A stretch of DNA of 64,000 nt from Comamonas sp. lk. Its GTDB lineage: Bacteria > Pseudomonadota > Gammaproteobacteria > Burkholderiales > Burkholderiaceae_C. Location: NCBI GenBank assembly GCA_945925985.1, contig CAMELV010000003.1, positions 149,069-213,068 on the forward strand. Direction: 5' to 3'. Shown here piece by piece: positions 38,301 to 48,572 of this stretch (positions are counted from its first letter, which is position 1; each line of letters opens with the position of its first letter). The notes beneath the pieces were generated by a model that was given only the letters and a program-made list of their open reading frames with translations, was not told the DNA's origin and searched no databases. Made by a program: the position numbers and the translations under genes.

Positions 38301-41300
38301 ATGAAGGTCCCATACCCTGTTTTTGTGCGCCGGTTGAAACGCCTGCTCTGGCTCTGTGGCGCGGTAGGGTTGCTTGGGGCACTGGCTTGGCTTGCGCTGC
38401 CGCAGCTCCTCAAGCCCCGGATTGAAACGATCGCCAGTGGCCAACTCGGGCGTGCCGTCACCGTGGGCGGGCTTGAGATCAAGCCTTGGTCTCTGGAACT
38501 GGTGGTGCATGGTCTTGCGGTTGGCGCCGCCCCGGGCCAAACTGACCGGACGCCCCAGTTGGTGGTGGAGCGCATCTACATAGATGCATCGCTGGAGTCG
38601 CTGCTGCGCCTGGCGCCCGTACTGGATGCTGTTGATGTCCAGGGGCTCGCGATGCGGCTGACCCACCATGGCGAGGGGCGGTACGACATTGATGACATCC
38701 TGCAGCGCTTCGATAGTGGTGGCGTCTCAACCGATACGGCAACCCCAAGCTTTGCCTTGCACAACGTGACGCTGTCGGCGGGCCGTTTCGACATCGACGA
38801 CCGCCAGTTTGGCCGGCATCACAGTGTGCGTGAGCTGCAGCTCAGCCTGCCGTCCCTGAGCAATCTGCCGTCCCAGCGTGCGCTGACAGTGCGCCCCAAG
38901 CTGGCTTTTCTTTTGAACGGCAGCCGGTTTGAGTCGAGCGCGCAAGCCACCCCGTTTGCACCGGGTCGGCAAGCCGCGGTGCAGCTGAGCCTGGCTGGGC
39001 TGGACCTGGTGCCTTGGCTGCCCTATGTGCCCGCCGGTTTGCCGGTTCGCTTGAGCTCGGGCGTGCTAAGTGCGCAGCTGCAAGTGGCTTTTGAGCAGGT
39101 GCCCGACAACCGCCTGCGCATCAGTGGGACGGTGGAGGCGATGCAGGTCCGGCTGCATGACGCGCAGGTGCCGGCCCAACAGCCGGGTACCGCGACGTTC
39201 GTGGCGCCGCTGCTGGCGTTTGATCGGCTCACGCTGAGGCTGGACGAACTGCGGCCGTTTGAGCGGCAGGTTCGGCTCAGTGCGGTCGAACTGGTGGCGC
39301 CCCGACTGGCCCTGGTTCGCGGCGTCAATGGGCAGTTGCAGCTGCCCGCTTCTGGCTCCGCCGCGCCCACTACAAAAAAGATAGCTAACTATGTAGGCGG
39401 GACAAGGGCTGAGGCCGATTTATCGCCTCCTTTTGGTGGCTGGACGATTGCCTTGGATCGTCTCGCGATCCAAGATGGCGGGCTCAGTTGGCTTGACCAG
39501 AGCACGGTGCCACCGGCTCGCCTGGCTTTGACAGGGCTTAAGTTGGACGCCAGCGCCATCGCCTTGCCGTTCGCACAGCCCTTTCCATTCAAGGCCACCG
39601 CCGGGCTGCTGCCCGGCGGCTCTGCGGTGGCCAGCGCTGGAGGCGCCCGCTTCAGCCTTCAGGGTCGTGCCACCGACCGAGCGGTCGACCTGCGTGTGCT
39701 GGCGGATGGGCTGCCCTTGGCGCTGGCCGCCCCCTACCTGACGCGTTGGCTCAAGCCCGAGCTGACTGGCAGCCTGAATGCCGAGCTGGGGGTGGGCTGG
39801 AAGGCTGCCGCCAGCCCCGGCGGGGTGGATCAGATTCAGTTGGAAGTGGCACGCCTGGCGGTGGACAAGCTCGACCTGAGGCAGGACAAGGTCAGCCTGG
39901 CCAGTCTGGCGCAACTGCGCCTGGCCGGGCTGCAGTTGGACTTGACGGGCCGATCCGCAACCCTGGGCCAGTTGGCACTGCAGGGGCCGCGCGTGGCGGT
40001 TGGCCGCGGCGCCGATGGTCGCTGGATGTTTGAGCACTGGTTGCAGCCACAACCGGTTAGCGACACCGCCACAAGCACCACCCTCCCGGCGCAGACCGTG
40101 GCGTCTACCCCGCCCCCCGCCGCGCCACCGTGGACGCTGCTGGTCCGCGACCTCAGCCTGGAGGGCGGGGTGTTTGGCTTTTCTGACAAACTGCCCGCCA
40201 GACCGGTGTCTTTTGACGTGGCGGCAGTGTCCGTGCAAGTTAAAAACCTGTCGACGACGGGTAAAGAGCCGATGCAGGTGCAAGGCGCGCTGGAATGGCG
40301 GGCTGGCGCGACGCCGGTCGGTCGCCTGAAGTGGCGCGGGCAGGCCCGGCTCGATCCCCTGAGCGTCCAGACCAGCCTGGAGGCGGTGCGGCTGCCGCTG
40401 CATGTGCTGGAGCCCTACGCTGCCGAGCTTTTGAACGTCGAGGTGTTGCGAGCTGATGCCAGCTTCAAAGGCCAGCTCGCTTTCGCAGAAAGCCCGGCTG
40501 GCACCAGCCTTCAACTCAATGGCGATGTGGCGCTGGAGGACGTGCAGGCCAATGCCTTGTCGGCCGCTCAGGGTGGCGCTGCCAGCGCTTTGGCGCCTGG
40601 TTTTAGCGAGGAGTTGCTGCGCTGGAAAGTGCTGAGCCTGCGCGGTCTGGCGCTGGCGATGGCGCCGGGGAGCTCTACGCAGGTCGATGTGAAAGAAACC
40701 GTCTTGAGCGACTTCTACACCCGGCTGGTGCTCGACCCGAACGGACGGCTCAACTTGCAGGACCTGGTGAAAGCCGATGCTGCGCCGCCTCAGGCTGCTA
40801 AGGCTTCTTCAGCTGCGTCTGCAGCGCCGGCCGTGGTGCGCCTGGGCCCGGTCAGCCTGACCGGTGGCCAGGTCGATTTTGCTGACCGCTTCATCAAACC
40901 CAACTATTCGGCCAAGCTGACTGAGCTGACGGGCAAGCTGGGGGCGTTTTCTTCCCAGCCGCAAGCCGGCGAGCCGGCGATGGCTGAGCTGTCGCTGCGC
41001 GGGCGGGCGCAGGGCACGGCGACGCTTGAGATTCAGGGCCAGATCAACCCTCTGGCGAAACCGCTGGTGCTCGATCTCAAGGCCCGTGTGCGCGACCTGG
41101 AACTGCCACCGCTGTCGGCCTATGCCGTGCGCCACGCCGGCCATGGCATCGAACGCGGCAAGCTCAGTGTTGACCTCAGTTACAAGGTGCAAGCGGACGG
41201 CCAGTTACTGGCCAGCAACAACATCGTGCTCAACCAGCTGAAATTTGGCGACAAAGTCGACGGTGCCCCGACCAGTCTGCCGGTTCGTTTGGCGGTGGCG

Positions 41301-42044
41301 CTGCTGGCAGACCGCCAGGGGGTCATCGACATTGACCTGCCGGTGAGCGGATCGCTGAACGACCCTGAGTTCAAGCTCGGGCCGATCGTCTTCAAGCTGA
41401 TCGTCAACCTGGTGGTCAAGGCGGTGACCGCGCCTTTTAGCTTGATCGCAAGCGCCTTCGGCAGTGCCGACGAGCCCGGTCTTGTGAATTTTTCGCCGGG
41501 TTCGGCTGCCCTGGACGTTGATGGACGGGCTGGTCTGGACAAGGTGGCGCAGGCCTTGCAGGCACGACCGGCGTTGCAGATGACGGTGGTTGGCATGGCC
41601 AGCCTGGAGTTGGAGCGCGAGGCCTTCAAGCGCGAACAACTGCAAGCGCTGCTGTTGGGCGAGCAGCGCCGAGAGGCCGTGCTGGCTGGTCGCGCAGTGG
41701 CGCAAACCGGAGCCGGGGTCGGCGCGCCCCCGACCTTGAGCCCGGAAGAGTCCTTGGCGCTGCTCGGCGCGGTCTACCGACGCGCAGCCATACCCAAACC
41801 GCTGACCGCGCAGGGCCAGTTGCAGCCCTTATCCAAGGACGACATGGAGAGCCTGTTGCTGAGCCACTTGCCGGCGTCCGAAGATCAGATGCGCGAGTTG
41901 GCGGTACAGCGCGGCGTGGCGGTGCGCGACTACCTGGCGGCCCGCCAGATTCCAATGGCCCGCCTGTTTTTGGGCTCGGCGCGCACCGTGCCACCGGAGG
42001 CGAAATGGCGGCCGCGCGCGCAATTGAGTCTGAGTACCCCCTAG
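38301..42044 (+). CDS. DUF748 domain envelope protein (AsmA-like with OmpA-like C-terminus)
   Basis: A 1247-residue protein with one N-terminal helix (LLWLCGAVGLLGALAWLAL, about residues 11-32), then long repetitive DUF748/AsmA-type beta-strand segments such as LEIKPWSLELVVHGLAVG and RFDIDDRQFGRHHSVREL. These are thought to form elongated bridge-like lipid-transfer proteins across the periplasm; that function is a family inference. The C-terminal FSPGSAALDVDGRAGLDKVAQAL looks OmpA-like. ATG 38301 is chosen because the TTG-initiated extension lacks a ribosome-binding site. Repeat copy E interrupts it in frame near residue 360 (TTKKIANYVGGTRAEAD). Confidence 0.85.
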   Translation: MKVPYPVFVRRLKRLLWLCGAVGLLGALAWLALPQLLKPRIETIASGQLGRAVTVGGLEIKPWSLELVVHGLAVGAAPGQTDRTPQLVVERIYIDASLESLLRLAPVLDAVDVQGLAMRLTHHGEGRYDIDDILQRFDSGGVSTDTATPSFALHNVTLSAGRFDIDDRQFGRHHSVRELQLSLPSLSNLPSQRALTVRPKLAFLLNGSRFESSAQATPFAPGRQAAVQLSLAGLDLVPWLPYVPAGLPVRLSSGVLSAQLQVAFEQVPDNRLRISGTVEAMQVRLHDAQVPAQQPGTATFVAPLLAFDRLTLRLDELRPFERQVRLSAVELVAPRLALVRGVNGQLQLPASGSAAPTTKKIANYVGGTRAEADLSPPFGGWTIALDRLAIQDGGLSWLDQSTVPPARLALTGLKLDASAIALPFAQPFPFKATAGLLPGGSAVASAGGARFSLQGRATDRAVDLRVLADGLPLALAAPYLTRWLKPELTGSLNAELGVGWKAAASPGGVDQIQLEVARLAVDKLDLRQDKVSLASLAQLRLAGLQLDLTGRSATLGQLALQGPRVAVGRGADGRWMFEHWLQPQPVSDTATSTTLPAQTVASTPPPAAPPWTLLVRDLSLEGGVFGFSDKLPARPVSFDVAAVSVQVKNLSTTGKEPMQVQGALEWRAGATPVGRLKWRGQARLDPLSVQTSLEAVRLPLHVLEPYAAELLNVEVLRADASFKGQLAFAESPAGTSLQLNGDVALEDVQANALSAAQGGAASALAPGFSEELLRWKVLSLRGLALAMAPGSSTQVDVKETVLSDFYTRLVLDPNGRLNLQDLVKADAAPPQAAKASSAASAAPAVVRLGPVSLTGGQVDFADRFIKPNYSAKLTELTGKLGAFSSQPQAGEPAMAELSLRGRAQGTATLEIQGQINPLAKPLVLDLKARVRDLELPPLSAYAVRHAGHGIERGKLSVDLSYKVQADGQLLASNNIVLNQLKFGDKVDGAPTSLPVRLAVALLADRQGVIDIDLPVSGSLNDPEFKLGPIVFKLIVNLVVKAVTAPFSLIASAFGSADEPGLVNFSPGSAALDVDGRAGLDKVAQALQARPALQMTVVGMASLELEREAFKREQLQALLLGEQRREAVLAGRAVAQTGAGVGAPPTLSPEESLALLGAVYRRAAIPKPLTAQGQLQPLSKDDMESLLLSHLPASEDQMRELAVQRGVAVRDYLAARQIPMARLFLGSARTVPPEAKWRPRAQLSLSTP
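39368..39416 (-). repeat. intragenic repeat copy E, inside the DUF748 gene
   Basis: Plus strand begins CACTACAAAAAAGATAGCT and contains GTAGGCGGGACAAGGGCTG. It matches copy A at its first half and copy D at its second half, which ties the three together. Same frame as both. Confidence 0.7.
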
Positions 42045-42135
42045 ACTTTTTACAAGCCGATGAAATAGCGGTGAAAATAGCGGGTTAAGCCCCCTCGCGA
42101 TGCGTCGGGGGGTCAATTTTTCTGATCTGTTCGTC

Positions 42136-44913
42136 ATGTTCCCTTTTCCATCTACACCCAAGACCCCCGAAACACCCGCCGTCGCGCCTGCCGCTGCCAA
42201 AGCGCATGACGCGCACCCCTTGGACCAACTGACCGCGGGCGCATTTTCAGCGCACACCTCCAGCGAACGTACCGCCCGCATTCGCGACTGGCTAGCGGGC
42301 AACCCTACAGCCGAGCAAATGCAGGCCGTGTTCAAGGAGCTCAGTGGCAAAGACAAGGGCGCAGCCAAACTGTTGCGCGAAAAGCTGGATGAGATCAAGC
42401 GCAGCCGCGGGCAGGAATCCATCGCCCTTGAGTGGGCCGAGCGCGGCCAGGCACTGGTGGCGATCGCCAAGCTCAACATTGCCGATGCCATGGCCTGGCA
42501 GCGAGACGCGGCCAAAGCCGGCGCCCCCCTGAGCCGTGAGCCACTGCTGACCCTCAAGACACAGCTCAGTGACCGGGTCAAAGGCATTGAAGACCTGCAA
42601 CACCGGGTGCAGGTGCAGCGCGAGGCTGCGGTACTGCTGGCGCAACGCATTGAGGTGCTGTCGACCAAGTCCTGGCGCGATGCGCAGGGGGCAGCTCAGG
42701 CCCTGCAGTCCGATGTCGACCACTGGCAGGCACAGGCAGCGGCGCTTCTCATGGACACCAATTGGCCCAGCGTGGAGGCTCGCTTTCCGACCCTGCTAGA
42801 GACCTCACGGGCCCAGTTGCTCGTGGTCTGCGACGCATTTCGCGCGGCCTTGGCACAGGCCACCGCGGCTGCGGCCGACGCAACGGCGCCTTTGCCACCT
42901 GTGCCCGTGTGGGCTGACGAATTGCGCGCTTCGCGCGGTGTGCCGGCCGAAGCAGTGAGCAAGCCGCAAAAGCCCAAGATAGACCCCGAAATCCGGGCCC
43001 AGGCCACGAAAACGGTCCAAGAGGTGCTCTCAAAACTGGAGTTGGAGATTGCCGAAGGTCACGGCAAAGCCAGTGCCGGTGCTGCCACCGCGCTGCGCAA
43101 TGCGCTCAAGGAGCACGGTCGCTTGATCGACGACAAGCTGGAAAACCTGGCCCACGCCGCGTTGGCTGCGGCCGGTGAATTGGAGGGCTGGCAGCGTTGG
43201 CGCGCCGACCAGCTGCGGGAGGCGCTGGTGGCCAAGGCTGAGGGTCTGCTCAAGCGGCCGGAAGGGCAGGCCATTGGCGGTCGCAAGATGCAAGAACTGT
43301 TGCGGGCCCTGCGTGAGGAATGGAAGCAGACCGATCAGGGTGGTGTGCCCAACCACGGTCTGTGGAAGCGTTTCGACGAGGCCTGCAACGATGCGCACAA
43401 GGTGGTCGAGGCCTGGCTGGACAAAATGAAGGCCGAGGCGGTGGAGCACCGGGCACAGCGCCTGGCCATGATCGACGAAGTCAAGCAGTGGGCCGCTGCC
43501 AACACCACCGCGCTGGACGACGACTGGAAAGGCTTTACCCGTCTGCTGCATCAATTCGGCGACCGCTGGCGCGAAGCCGGCCATATTGGCGAAAAAGCCT
43601 TTGCCGAACTGCAGCCACTTTGGAAGGCCGCCATGGCTGCAGCGAGCGCGCCGCTGGAGGCCTTGCAGGCGCATAGCTTGACCGTGCGCCAGGCCATGAT
43701 CGAGGACGCCAAAGCGCTCGGTGCGGCGCCCATGTTGCGCATCGACGCCGTGCGGGCGCTGCAACAGCGCTGGCAGTCCGAGGCCCAGCGGGTGCCGATG
43801 GACCGGCGCCAGGAGCAAAAGCTCTGGGATGCGTTTCGCAAGCCGATCGACGACGCCTTCAACCGCAAGACCCAGGAGCGTGAGCGCAGCGAGGCGGCGC
43901 TGGGGGAGCGTGACCGGGTCGTGCTGGACGCGGCGCGGGCGCTGGAAACCGCCAATGCCGGCGGCGACGCGCAAGCCATCCGCAGTGCCATGAATGCGCT
44001 GGAAGCCGCCCTGCGCGGCCAGGCCCAGGCGCAGGCGGCGGTGCAGGCGCTGGCTGTTCCGGTGCCGGATATGGCTCCGAATGCGCCATCAAGCGAGTCC
44101 TCAATACACCTGTCAATAGAACCCTCAACAGGGCCGTCAGCCGAGTCCGCAGCGCAAGCATCAGCCGACGGCAGTACCGACGCGGCAGTCGTGCCGCCTC
44201 CTGTGGCCGCAGAGAAGCCGGCCGCTAAACCTGTGGCCAAGGCGGTCGTGGCGGTGCGCGGCGATGACCGACCCGGCATGAAAAAGACCGAACCCGCAAT
44301 GCCGGGGCGCGGCGCCAAGTTTGGCGACCGAAAAGACGGCCCCCGCTTTGGCGCCGGCGACGGACCGCGAGGCCCGCGCGATGATCGAATGGGCAGCCGT
44401 GGACCGGACCGCCGGCCGCCACAGGATGCCTCTGCGGGCGCCTGGCAAGACGCGCCGCGTTTGGGTGACACCGCCTTTCGGGCCCAGCGTGATGCGCTGG
44501 AGAGGGCTCAGCTGGCCTTGCGCAAGCTGGCGGTTCAGGCCCATGGCGAAGCCCTGACTCAGCTGTTGGCGGCCTGGGAGCAACGCAGTGCGGCGCAGCT
44601 GCCCTCGTCGCAGGAGCTTGGTGTACGCGTCAATGCCGCCACACGCAGCGCGTGGGTCCAGGCTTTGTCGCAAGCGCCGGTTGCGGATGCCCAACAGGCC
44701 TTGCTGCGGCTGGAGATGGCGGCCGAGCTGCCAACGCCGGCTGAACACCTGGACGCTCGCCGGGCCATGCAACTGCAATTGCTGACCCGCCGCCATGACG
44801 CGCCACCCAGCCAGACCTGGGGTCAGGACGTGGCGCGGGCGATGAGCGCGCCCTTTGAAGCCGGCAGTGCCCGCCGTTTGCAACAGGTGCTGAAGATCAT
44901 GTTGCGGAACTGA
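42136..44913 (+). CDS. DUF349 domain protein
   Basis: A 925-residue, mostly helical, soluble protein. Several DUF349 repeats can be seen, for example LLRALREEWKQTD, VEAWLDKMKAEA, LLHQFGDRWREAGHIG and LQQRWQSEAQRVPMD. A low-complexity Pro/Ser/Asp/Gly/Arg-rich linker (about residues 660-790) precedes a C-terminal helical block. DUF349 proteins have no firmly assigned role. The ATG at 42136 begins a plausible start (MFPFPSTPK); an upstream ATG-equivalent at 42100 adds 12 residues. It is followed after 18 bases by the HD-GYP gene, so probably cotranscribed. Confidence 0.82.
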   Translation: MFPFPSTPKTPETPAVAPAAAKAHDAHPLDQLTAGAFSAHTSSERTARIRDWLAGNPTAEQMQAVFKELSGKDKGAAKLLREKLDEIKRSRGQESIALEWAERGQALVAIAKLNIADAMAWQRDAAKAGAPLSREPLLTLKTQLSDRVKGIEDLQHRVQVQREAAVLLAQRIEVLSTKSWRDAQGAAQALQSDVDHWQAQAAALLMDTNWPSVEARFPTLLETSRAQLLVVCDAFRAALAQATAAAADATAPLPPVPVWADELRASRGVPAEAVSKPQKPKIDPEIRAQATKTVQEVLSKLELEIAEGHGKASAGAATALRNALKEHGRLIDDKLENLAHAALAAAGELEGWQRWRADQLREALVAKAEGLLKRPEGQAIGGRKMQELLRALREEWKQTDQGGVPNHGLWKRFDEACNDAHKVVEAWLDKMKAEAVEHRAQRLAMIDEVKQWAAANTTALDDDWKGFTRLLHQFGDRWREAGHIGEKAFAELQPLWKAAMAAASAPLEALQAHSLTVRQAMIEDAKALGAAPMLRIDAVRALQQRWQSEAQRVPMDRRQEQKLWDAFRKPIDDAFNRKTQERERSEAALGERDRVVLDAARALETANAGGDAQAIRSAMNALEAALRGQAQAQAAVQALAVPVPDMAPNAPSSESSIHLSIEPSTGPSAESAAQASADGSTDAAVVPPPVAAEKPAAKPVAKAVVAVRGDDRPGMKKTEPAMPGRGAKFGDRKDGPRFGAGDGPRGPRDDRMGSRGPDRRPPQDASAGAWQDAPRLGDTAFRAQRDALERAQLALRKLAVQAHGEALTQLLAAWEQRSAAQLPSSQELGVRVNAATRSAWVQALSQAPVADAQQALLRLEMAAELPTPAEHLDARRAMQLQLLTRRHDAPPSQTWGQDVARAMSAPFEAGSARRLQQVLKIMLRN

Positions 44914-44931
44914 CGACTTTGGGGAGCCAAT

Positions 44932-46539
44932 TTGGAAACTATTGACACCGTTCTGGCCCGCCTCGAGCAGCTCAATGAGATTGGGGCCTCGCTGTCACGT
45001 GAGCGCGACATCCTGCCTTTACTCGAGCGCATTCTGGTGGCGGCCAAATCCATCACCAATGCCGATGGCGGCACCCTGTACCGGGTGACCGAGGATGGCA
45101 CGGCCCTGCGGTTTGAGATTTTGCGCACGGATTCGCTCAACATCGCCATGGGTGGCAGTGCCGCGACCCCGATCAAATTCCCCAACCTGCCGCTGCGCAA
45201 TGCGGACGGGGCGCCGAACGACTCGCTGGTGGCGGCCCACGCGGCGATTCACTGCCGCACCATCAATGTGGCGGATGCCTACTCGGACCCGGCATTTGAT
45301 TTTTCTGGCACCCGTCGATTCGACCAGAGCACCGGCTACCGGTCCAAGTCATTCCTGACCGTCCCAATGAAAGACCACGAGGGCGAAGTGATCGGGGTCT
45401 TGCAGTTGCTCAATGCGCAACGGCCCGGGACCACCGAAGTGGTGCCGTTCTCACTGGCCGACCAGAGCCTGGTGGAGTCGCTGGCCTCGCAGGCCGCGAT
45501 CGCCCTGAACAATCGGCTGCTGATGAGCCAGTTGGAGATGCTGTTTGAGTCGCTGATCCGCTTGATCAACGTCGCCATTGAGGAGAAATCCCAGTACACC
45601 GGTGGCCATTGCTCACGCGTGCCCGAACTGACTCTGATGCTGGCCGATGCGGTGGCCCAAACCACCACGGGCCCGCTGGCAGACTTCACCATGGACGACC
45701 GGGACCGCTATGAACTCAAGATTGCGGGCTTGTTGCATGACTGCGGCAAGATCACGACACCGGTGCATGTGGTGGACAAGGCGACCAAGCTGGAAACCCT
45801 GTTTGACCGGGTGGCGCTGATCGATACTCGCTTTGAGGTGCTCAAGCGCGATGCCGAAATCGAAGCGCTGCGGGCCCAACTGGCCTTGCGACCCTGCGTC
45901 GATGCCCCCGCTGAGGCCCGGGCGGCGAGCCACTGCGAGGCGGCTATTGCAGCCATCGATTCAGATCGCACCTTTTTGCGCACCACCAACAAGGGCGCCG
46001 AGTTCATGAACGACGCGGCGATTGCGCGCGTGCAAGCGATCGCCAGTCAGCGCGTCTGGCGTAACGAGGACGGGGAGGTGGTGTCATTCCTGACAGCCAA
46101 TGAGCTTGAAAACCTGAGCATTCGCGGCGGCACCCTGACCCAGGGCGAACGCTCGACCATTAACCACCACATTGTGGCCACCATCAAGATGCTCGAACAG
46201 CTGCCCTGGCCCCGGCACCTCAAGCGGGTGCCCGAGTACGCCGGCGGCCACCATGAGCGCATGGACGGCAAGGGCTATCCCAAGGGCCTCAAGCGCGAAG
46301 AAATGTCGGTCCCGGCCCGCATGATGGGCATTGCCGATATTTTCGAGGCCCTGACGGCCGCTGACCGGCCCTATAAAAAGGGCATGAAGTTGTCGCAAGC
46401 CACCAGCATCATGCAGAAATTCAAGGAAACCGGGCATATTGACCCTGACTTGTTCGACGTCTTCATGCAGCAAGGCGTTTACCTGCGCTATGCCGAGCAG
46501 TTCCTGTCACCCTGGCAGATTGACGAGGTCGCCGCCTAA
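44932..46539 (+). CDS. GAF and HD-GYP domain phosphodiesterase
   Basis: A 535-residue protein with an N-terminal GAF domain (residues 20-190) and an HD-GYP-type phosphohydrolase domain, likely hydrolysing cyclic di-GMP. Metal motifs are LLHDCGKI (HD) and HHERMDGKGYP, which retains the GYP. Between the first HD and the NHH-IV segment lies an extra block of about 140 residues beginning TKLETLFDRVALIDTRFEVL, an insertion found in a subgroup of these proteins. The start is TTG 44932, with GGGGAG eight bases ahead. It is convergent with lpxH; only 18 bases separate them. Confidence 0.9.
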   Translation: METIDTVLARLEQLNEIGASLSRERDILPLLERILVAAKSITNADGGTLYRVTEDGTALRFEILRTDSLNIAMGGSAATPIKFPNLPLRNADGAPNDSLVAAHAAIHCRTINVADAYSDPAFDFSGTRRFDQSTGYRSKSFLTVPMKDHEGEVIGVLQLLNAQRPGTTEVVPFSLADQSLVESLASQAAIALNNRLLMSQLEMLFESLIRLINVAIEEKSQYTGGHCSRVPELTLMLADAVAQTTTGPLADFTMDDRDRYELKIAGLLHDCGKITTPVHVVDKATKLETLFDRVALIDTRFEVLKRDAEIEALRAQLALRPCVDAPAEARAASHCEAAIAAIDSDRTFLRTTNKGAEFMNDAAIARVQAIASQRVWRNEDGEVVSFLTANELENLSIRGGTLTQGERSTINHHIVATIKMLEQLPWPRHLKRVPEYAGGHHERMDGKGYPKGLKREEMSVPARMMGIADIFEALTAADRPYKKGMKLSQATSIMQKFKETGHIDPDLFDVFMQQGVYLRYAEQFLSPWQIDEVAA

Positions 46540-46557
46540 GTCGCCCGCAGGCGCCGC

Positions 46558-47367
46558 TCAGTGCGGCGGTGCTGTGGCGGCCAGTGCGATGCGTTGCACC
46601 ATGACGGTCCCGCCCGGGTTGCGGCGGTCAAGACTGAGCCGCAAGACCTCGGCCCGTGGGCTTGGGCCAGTCATGTCCCAGTCACTGAGTACCAGGCGTT
46701 GTAAGCCAGCGCCCAAGTCATGTGTCGCCGGTCTGTGGGTGTGGCCGTGGATCAGGGTGGTTGCCCGGTTGAGCGTCAGCCAGGCCCGGGTGGCGGCGTC
46801 GTCCAGATCGGCATAGGCCACACCGCTTTGCTTGCGGGCCTCACTTTGGCGGCGCAGTCCGCGCGCTATGGCTTGGCGCTCGGCCAAGGGTTGCGCCAGA
46901 AAATCCTGCTGCCAGCCCGCACTGCGGACCTGCTGACGAAACTGCTGGTACTCGGTGTCGTCCAGGCACAGTGCGTCGCCGTGGGACAGCAACCAGCGTT
47001 GCCCGCCGAATACCAGAACCGTTGGGTCGGCCAGCAGGTTTAGCCCCGCGGCCAGGGCGAAAGCCGGGCCGAGCAGGAAGTCGCGATTGCCGTGCAGCAA
47101 GAACAGGTTGGGTTGTTGGGCTGCCGCCAGCAGAGCGTGGCAGCAATTGGCTTCAAAGCTGTCGGAGGCGCTGGTTGCGCCCAGCACATCGTCACCCACC
47201 CACACCTCAAACAGGTCACCCAGTATGAGCAGCGCGTCGGCCGGGCTGCTGCTCAGGTACGACCTCCAGGCGGCTACCGTGGCTCGATCTCCGGCCTGCA
47301 GGTGAATGTCTGATATGCAATCAATGCAGGCCCAGTGCTCGGGCGCGATGAGCTCCGGGGCCGGCAT
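46558..47367 (-). CDS. lpxH: UDP-2,3-diacylglucosamine hydrolase
   Basis: Releases UMP from UDP-2,3-diacylglucosamine in lipid A synthesis. Calcineurin-like metal motifs: SDIHLQAGD, GDLFEVWVGDDV, LHGNRDFLLG and HGHTHRPATH. It is 269 residues. It starts nine bases after the ppiB stop on the same strand, in line with ppiA-ppiB-lpxH cotranscription. Confidence 0.95.
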   Translation of the reverse strand: MPAPELIAPEHWACIDCISDIHLQAGDRATVAAWRSYLSSSPADALLILGDLFEVWVGDDVLGATSASDSFEANCCHALLAAAQQPNLFLLHGNRDFLLGPAFALAAGLNLLADPTVLVFGGQRWLLSHGDALCLDDTEYQQFRQQVRSAGWQQDFLAQPLAERQAIARGLRRQSEARKQSGVAYADLDDAATRAWLTLNRATTLIHGHTHRPATHDLGAGLQRLVLSDWDMTGPSPRAEVLRLSLDRRNPGGTVMVQRIALAATAPPH

Positions 47368-47375
47368 GCGAAGGG

Positions 47376-47882
47376 TCAGAGTGCGACAGCCCGCCCGATC
47401 ACCACGTCCTCAACGGGTACATCGTCGTGGTAGCCGCTGCGGCTGGTCTTGACCCCGGCAATTTTGTCTACCACGTCAGCGCCCCCAACCACCTTGCCAA
47501 ACACGGCGTAGCCCCAGCCCTGGGCCGAAATGGCGGTGTGGTTCAGAAAGCCGTTGTCTGCCACGTTGACAAAAAACTGGGCTGTGGCCGAGTGAGGGTC
47601 ACCGGTGCGGGCCATGGCTACGGTGTAATGAAGGTTCTTCAGTCCGTTGTTGGCTTCGTTGTCGATAGGTTTGTCGCAGGCCTTTTGCTTCATGCCAGGC
47701 TCCATGCCGCCGCCCTGGACCATGAAGCCCGGAATGACGCGGTGGAACACCGTGTTGTCATAGTGGCCCTTGGCCACATACTGCAGGAAGTTCGCCACCG
47801 ACTTGGGCGCCTTGTCCTGGTCGAGTTCGAGCGTGATCACCCCGAAGTTGTTGACGTGTAGTTCGACTTTTGGGTTGCTCAT
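47376..47882 (-). CDS. ppiB: cytoplasmic peptidyl-prolyl cis-trans isomerase (cyclophilin)
   Basis: A 168-residue cyclophilin without a signal peptide. The active-site pattern [15 protein letters not shown] and the [18 protein letters not shown] segment are conserved. It lies directly after ppiA, three bases apart, on the same strand, a typical paralogous pair of one periplasmic and one cytoplasmic enzyme. Confidence 0.95.
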   Translation of the reverse strand: MSNPKVELHVNNFGVITLELDQDKAPKSVANFLQYVAKGHYDNTVFHRVIPGFMVQGGGMEPGMKQKACDKPIDNEANNGLKNLHYTVAMARTGDPHSATAQFFVNVADNGFLNHTAISAQGWGYAVFGKVVGGADVVDKIAGVKTSRSGYHDDVPVEDVVIGRAVAL

Positions 47883-47885
47883 AAT

Positions 47886-48572
47886 TTATTTCACCAGGGT
47901 TGCAGAGTTGATAAGAAGGGTCGTTTTGGGAACGTCCGAAGGGAAGGGGCCGCCCGGGCCGGTGGGGCTGGTCTTGATCTTGGTGATCACGTCCAAGCCG
48001 CTGACGACCCTGCCAAAAACGGTGTAGCCAAACAGCTGCGGCGCGTTCACCAGATTGGCCCGGGGGGTATTCTCGTACACCCGGCCTTGGTACTCAAACT
48101 TGGGCACCGGGTCGCCTGGCGGAATCAGGATCGGGTCCAGGAAGGCGTTGTCGCGCACGTTGATGAAAAACTGGGCTGTGGCGGAGTTCGGGTCATTGGT
48201 GCGGGCCATGGCCAGCGTGCCCACCACGTTTTTGGGGCCGCCGCGGCTCAGGGCTTCGCGCCCCTCATGGGCTACCGGTGGGCGCGACTTGCGCTCCACG
48301 AACTTGGCGTCAAAGCCGCCGCCCTGCACCATGAAGTTTTCTATCACGCGGTGAAAAATGGTGCCGTCGTAGTGCTTGTCGCGCACGTATTGCAAAAAAT
48401 TCTCGACCGTTTTGGGCGCCTTGTCCGGGTAGACCTCGACCACGAAATCACCTGCGCTGGTGGTGAATCGGACTTTTGGCGCATCGTCGGCCAAGGCCGA
48501 ATTTGCTATGAAAAAAGTAGCTAAGAACCCATACCAGGCAATGGCTAGGCGCCATTTTGATAGAAAATTCAT
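47886..48572 (-). CDS. ppiA: periplasmic peptidyl-prolyl cis-trans isomerase (cyclophilin)
   Basis: A 228-residue cyclophilin with an N-terminal signal peptide ([20 protein letters not shown], cut before DDAPKV). Active site [33 protein letters not shown]. Part of the hydrophobic stretch is encoded by a sequence resembling half of the dispersed repeat (48502-48522, TTGCTATG-A6-GTAGC on the plus strand). The ATG at 48572 overlaps the stop of the upstream L,D-transpeptidase gene as ATGA. Confidence 0.93.
   Translation of the reverse strand: MNFLSKWRLAIAWYGFLATFFIANSALADDAPKVRFTTSAGDFVVEVYPDKAPKTVENFLQYVRDKHYDGTIFHRVIENFMVQGGGFDAKFVERKSRPPVAHEGREALSRGGPKNVVGTLAMARTNDPNSATAQFFINVRDNAFLDPILIPPGDPVPKFEYQGRVYENTPRANLVNAPQLFGYTVFGRVVSGLDVITKIKTSPTGPGGPFPSDVPKTTLLINSATLVK

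Noticed and set aside
42045..42099. Possible further copy of the dispersed repeat between the DUF748 and DUF349 genes
   Set aside because: It shares CTAG and AATAGCGG elements with the family, but the spacing does not align well with copies A-F.
46552..46568. Hairpin CGCCGC/GCGGCG between the HD-GYP gene and lpxH as a bidirectional terminator
   Set aside because: Stem of only six base pairs with no T run on either side.
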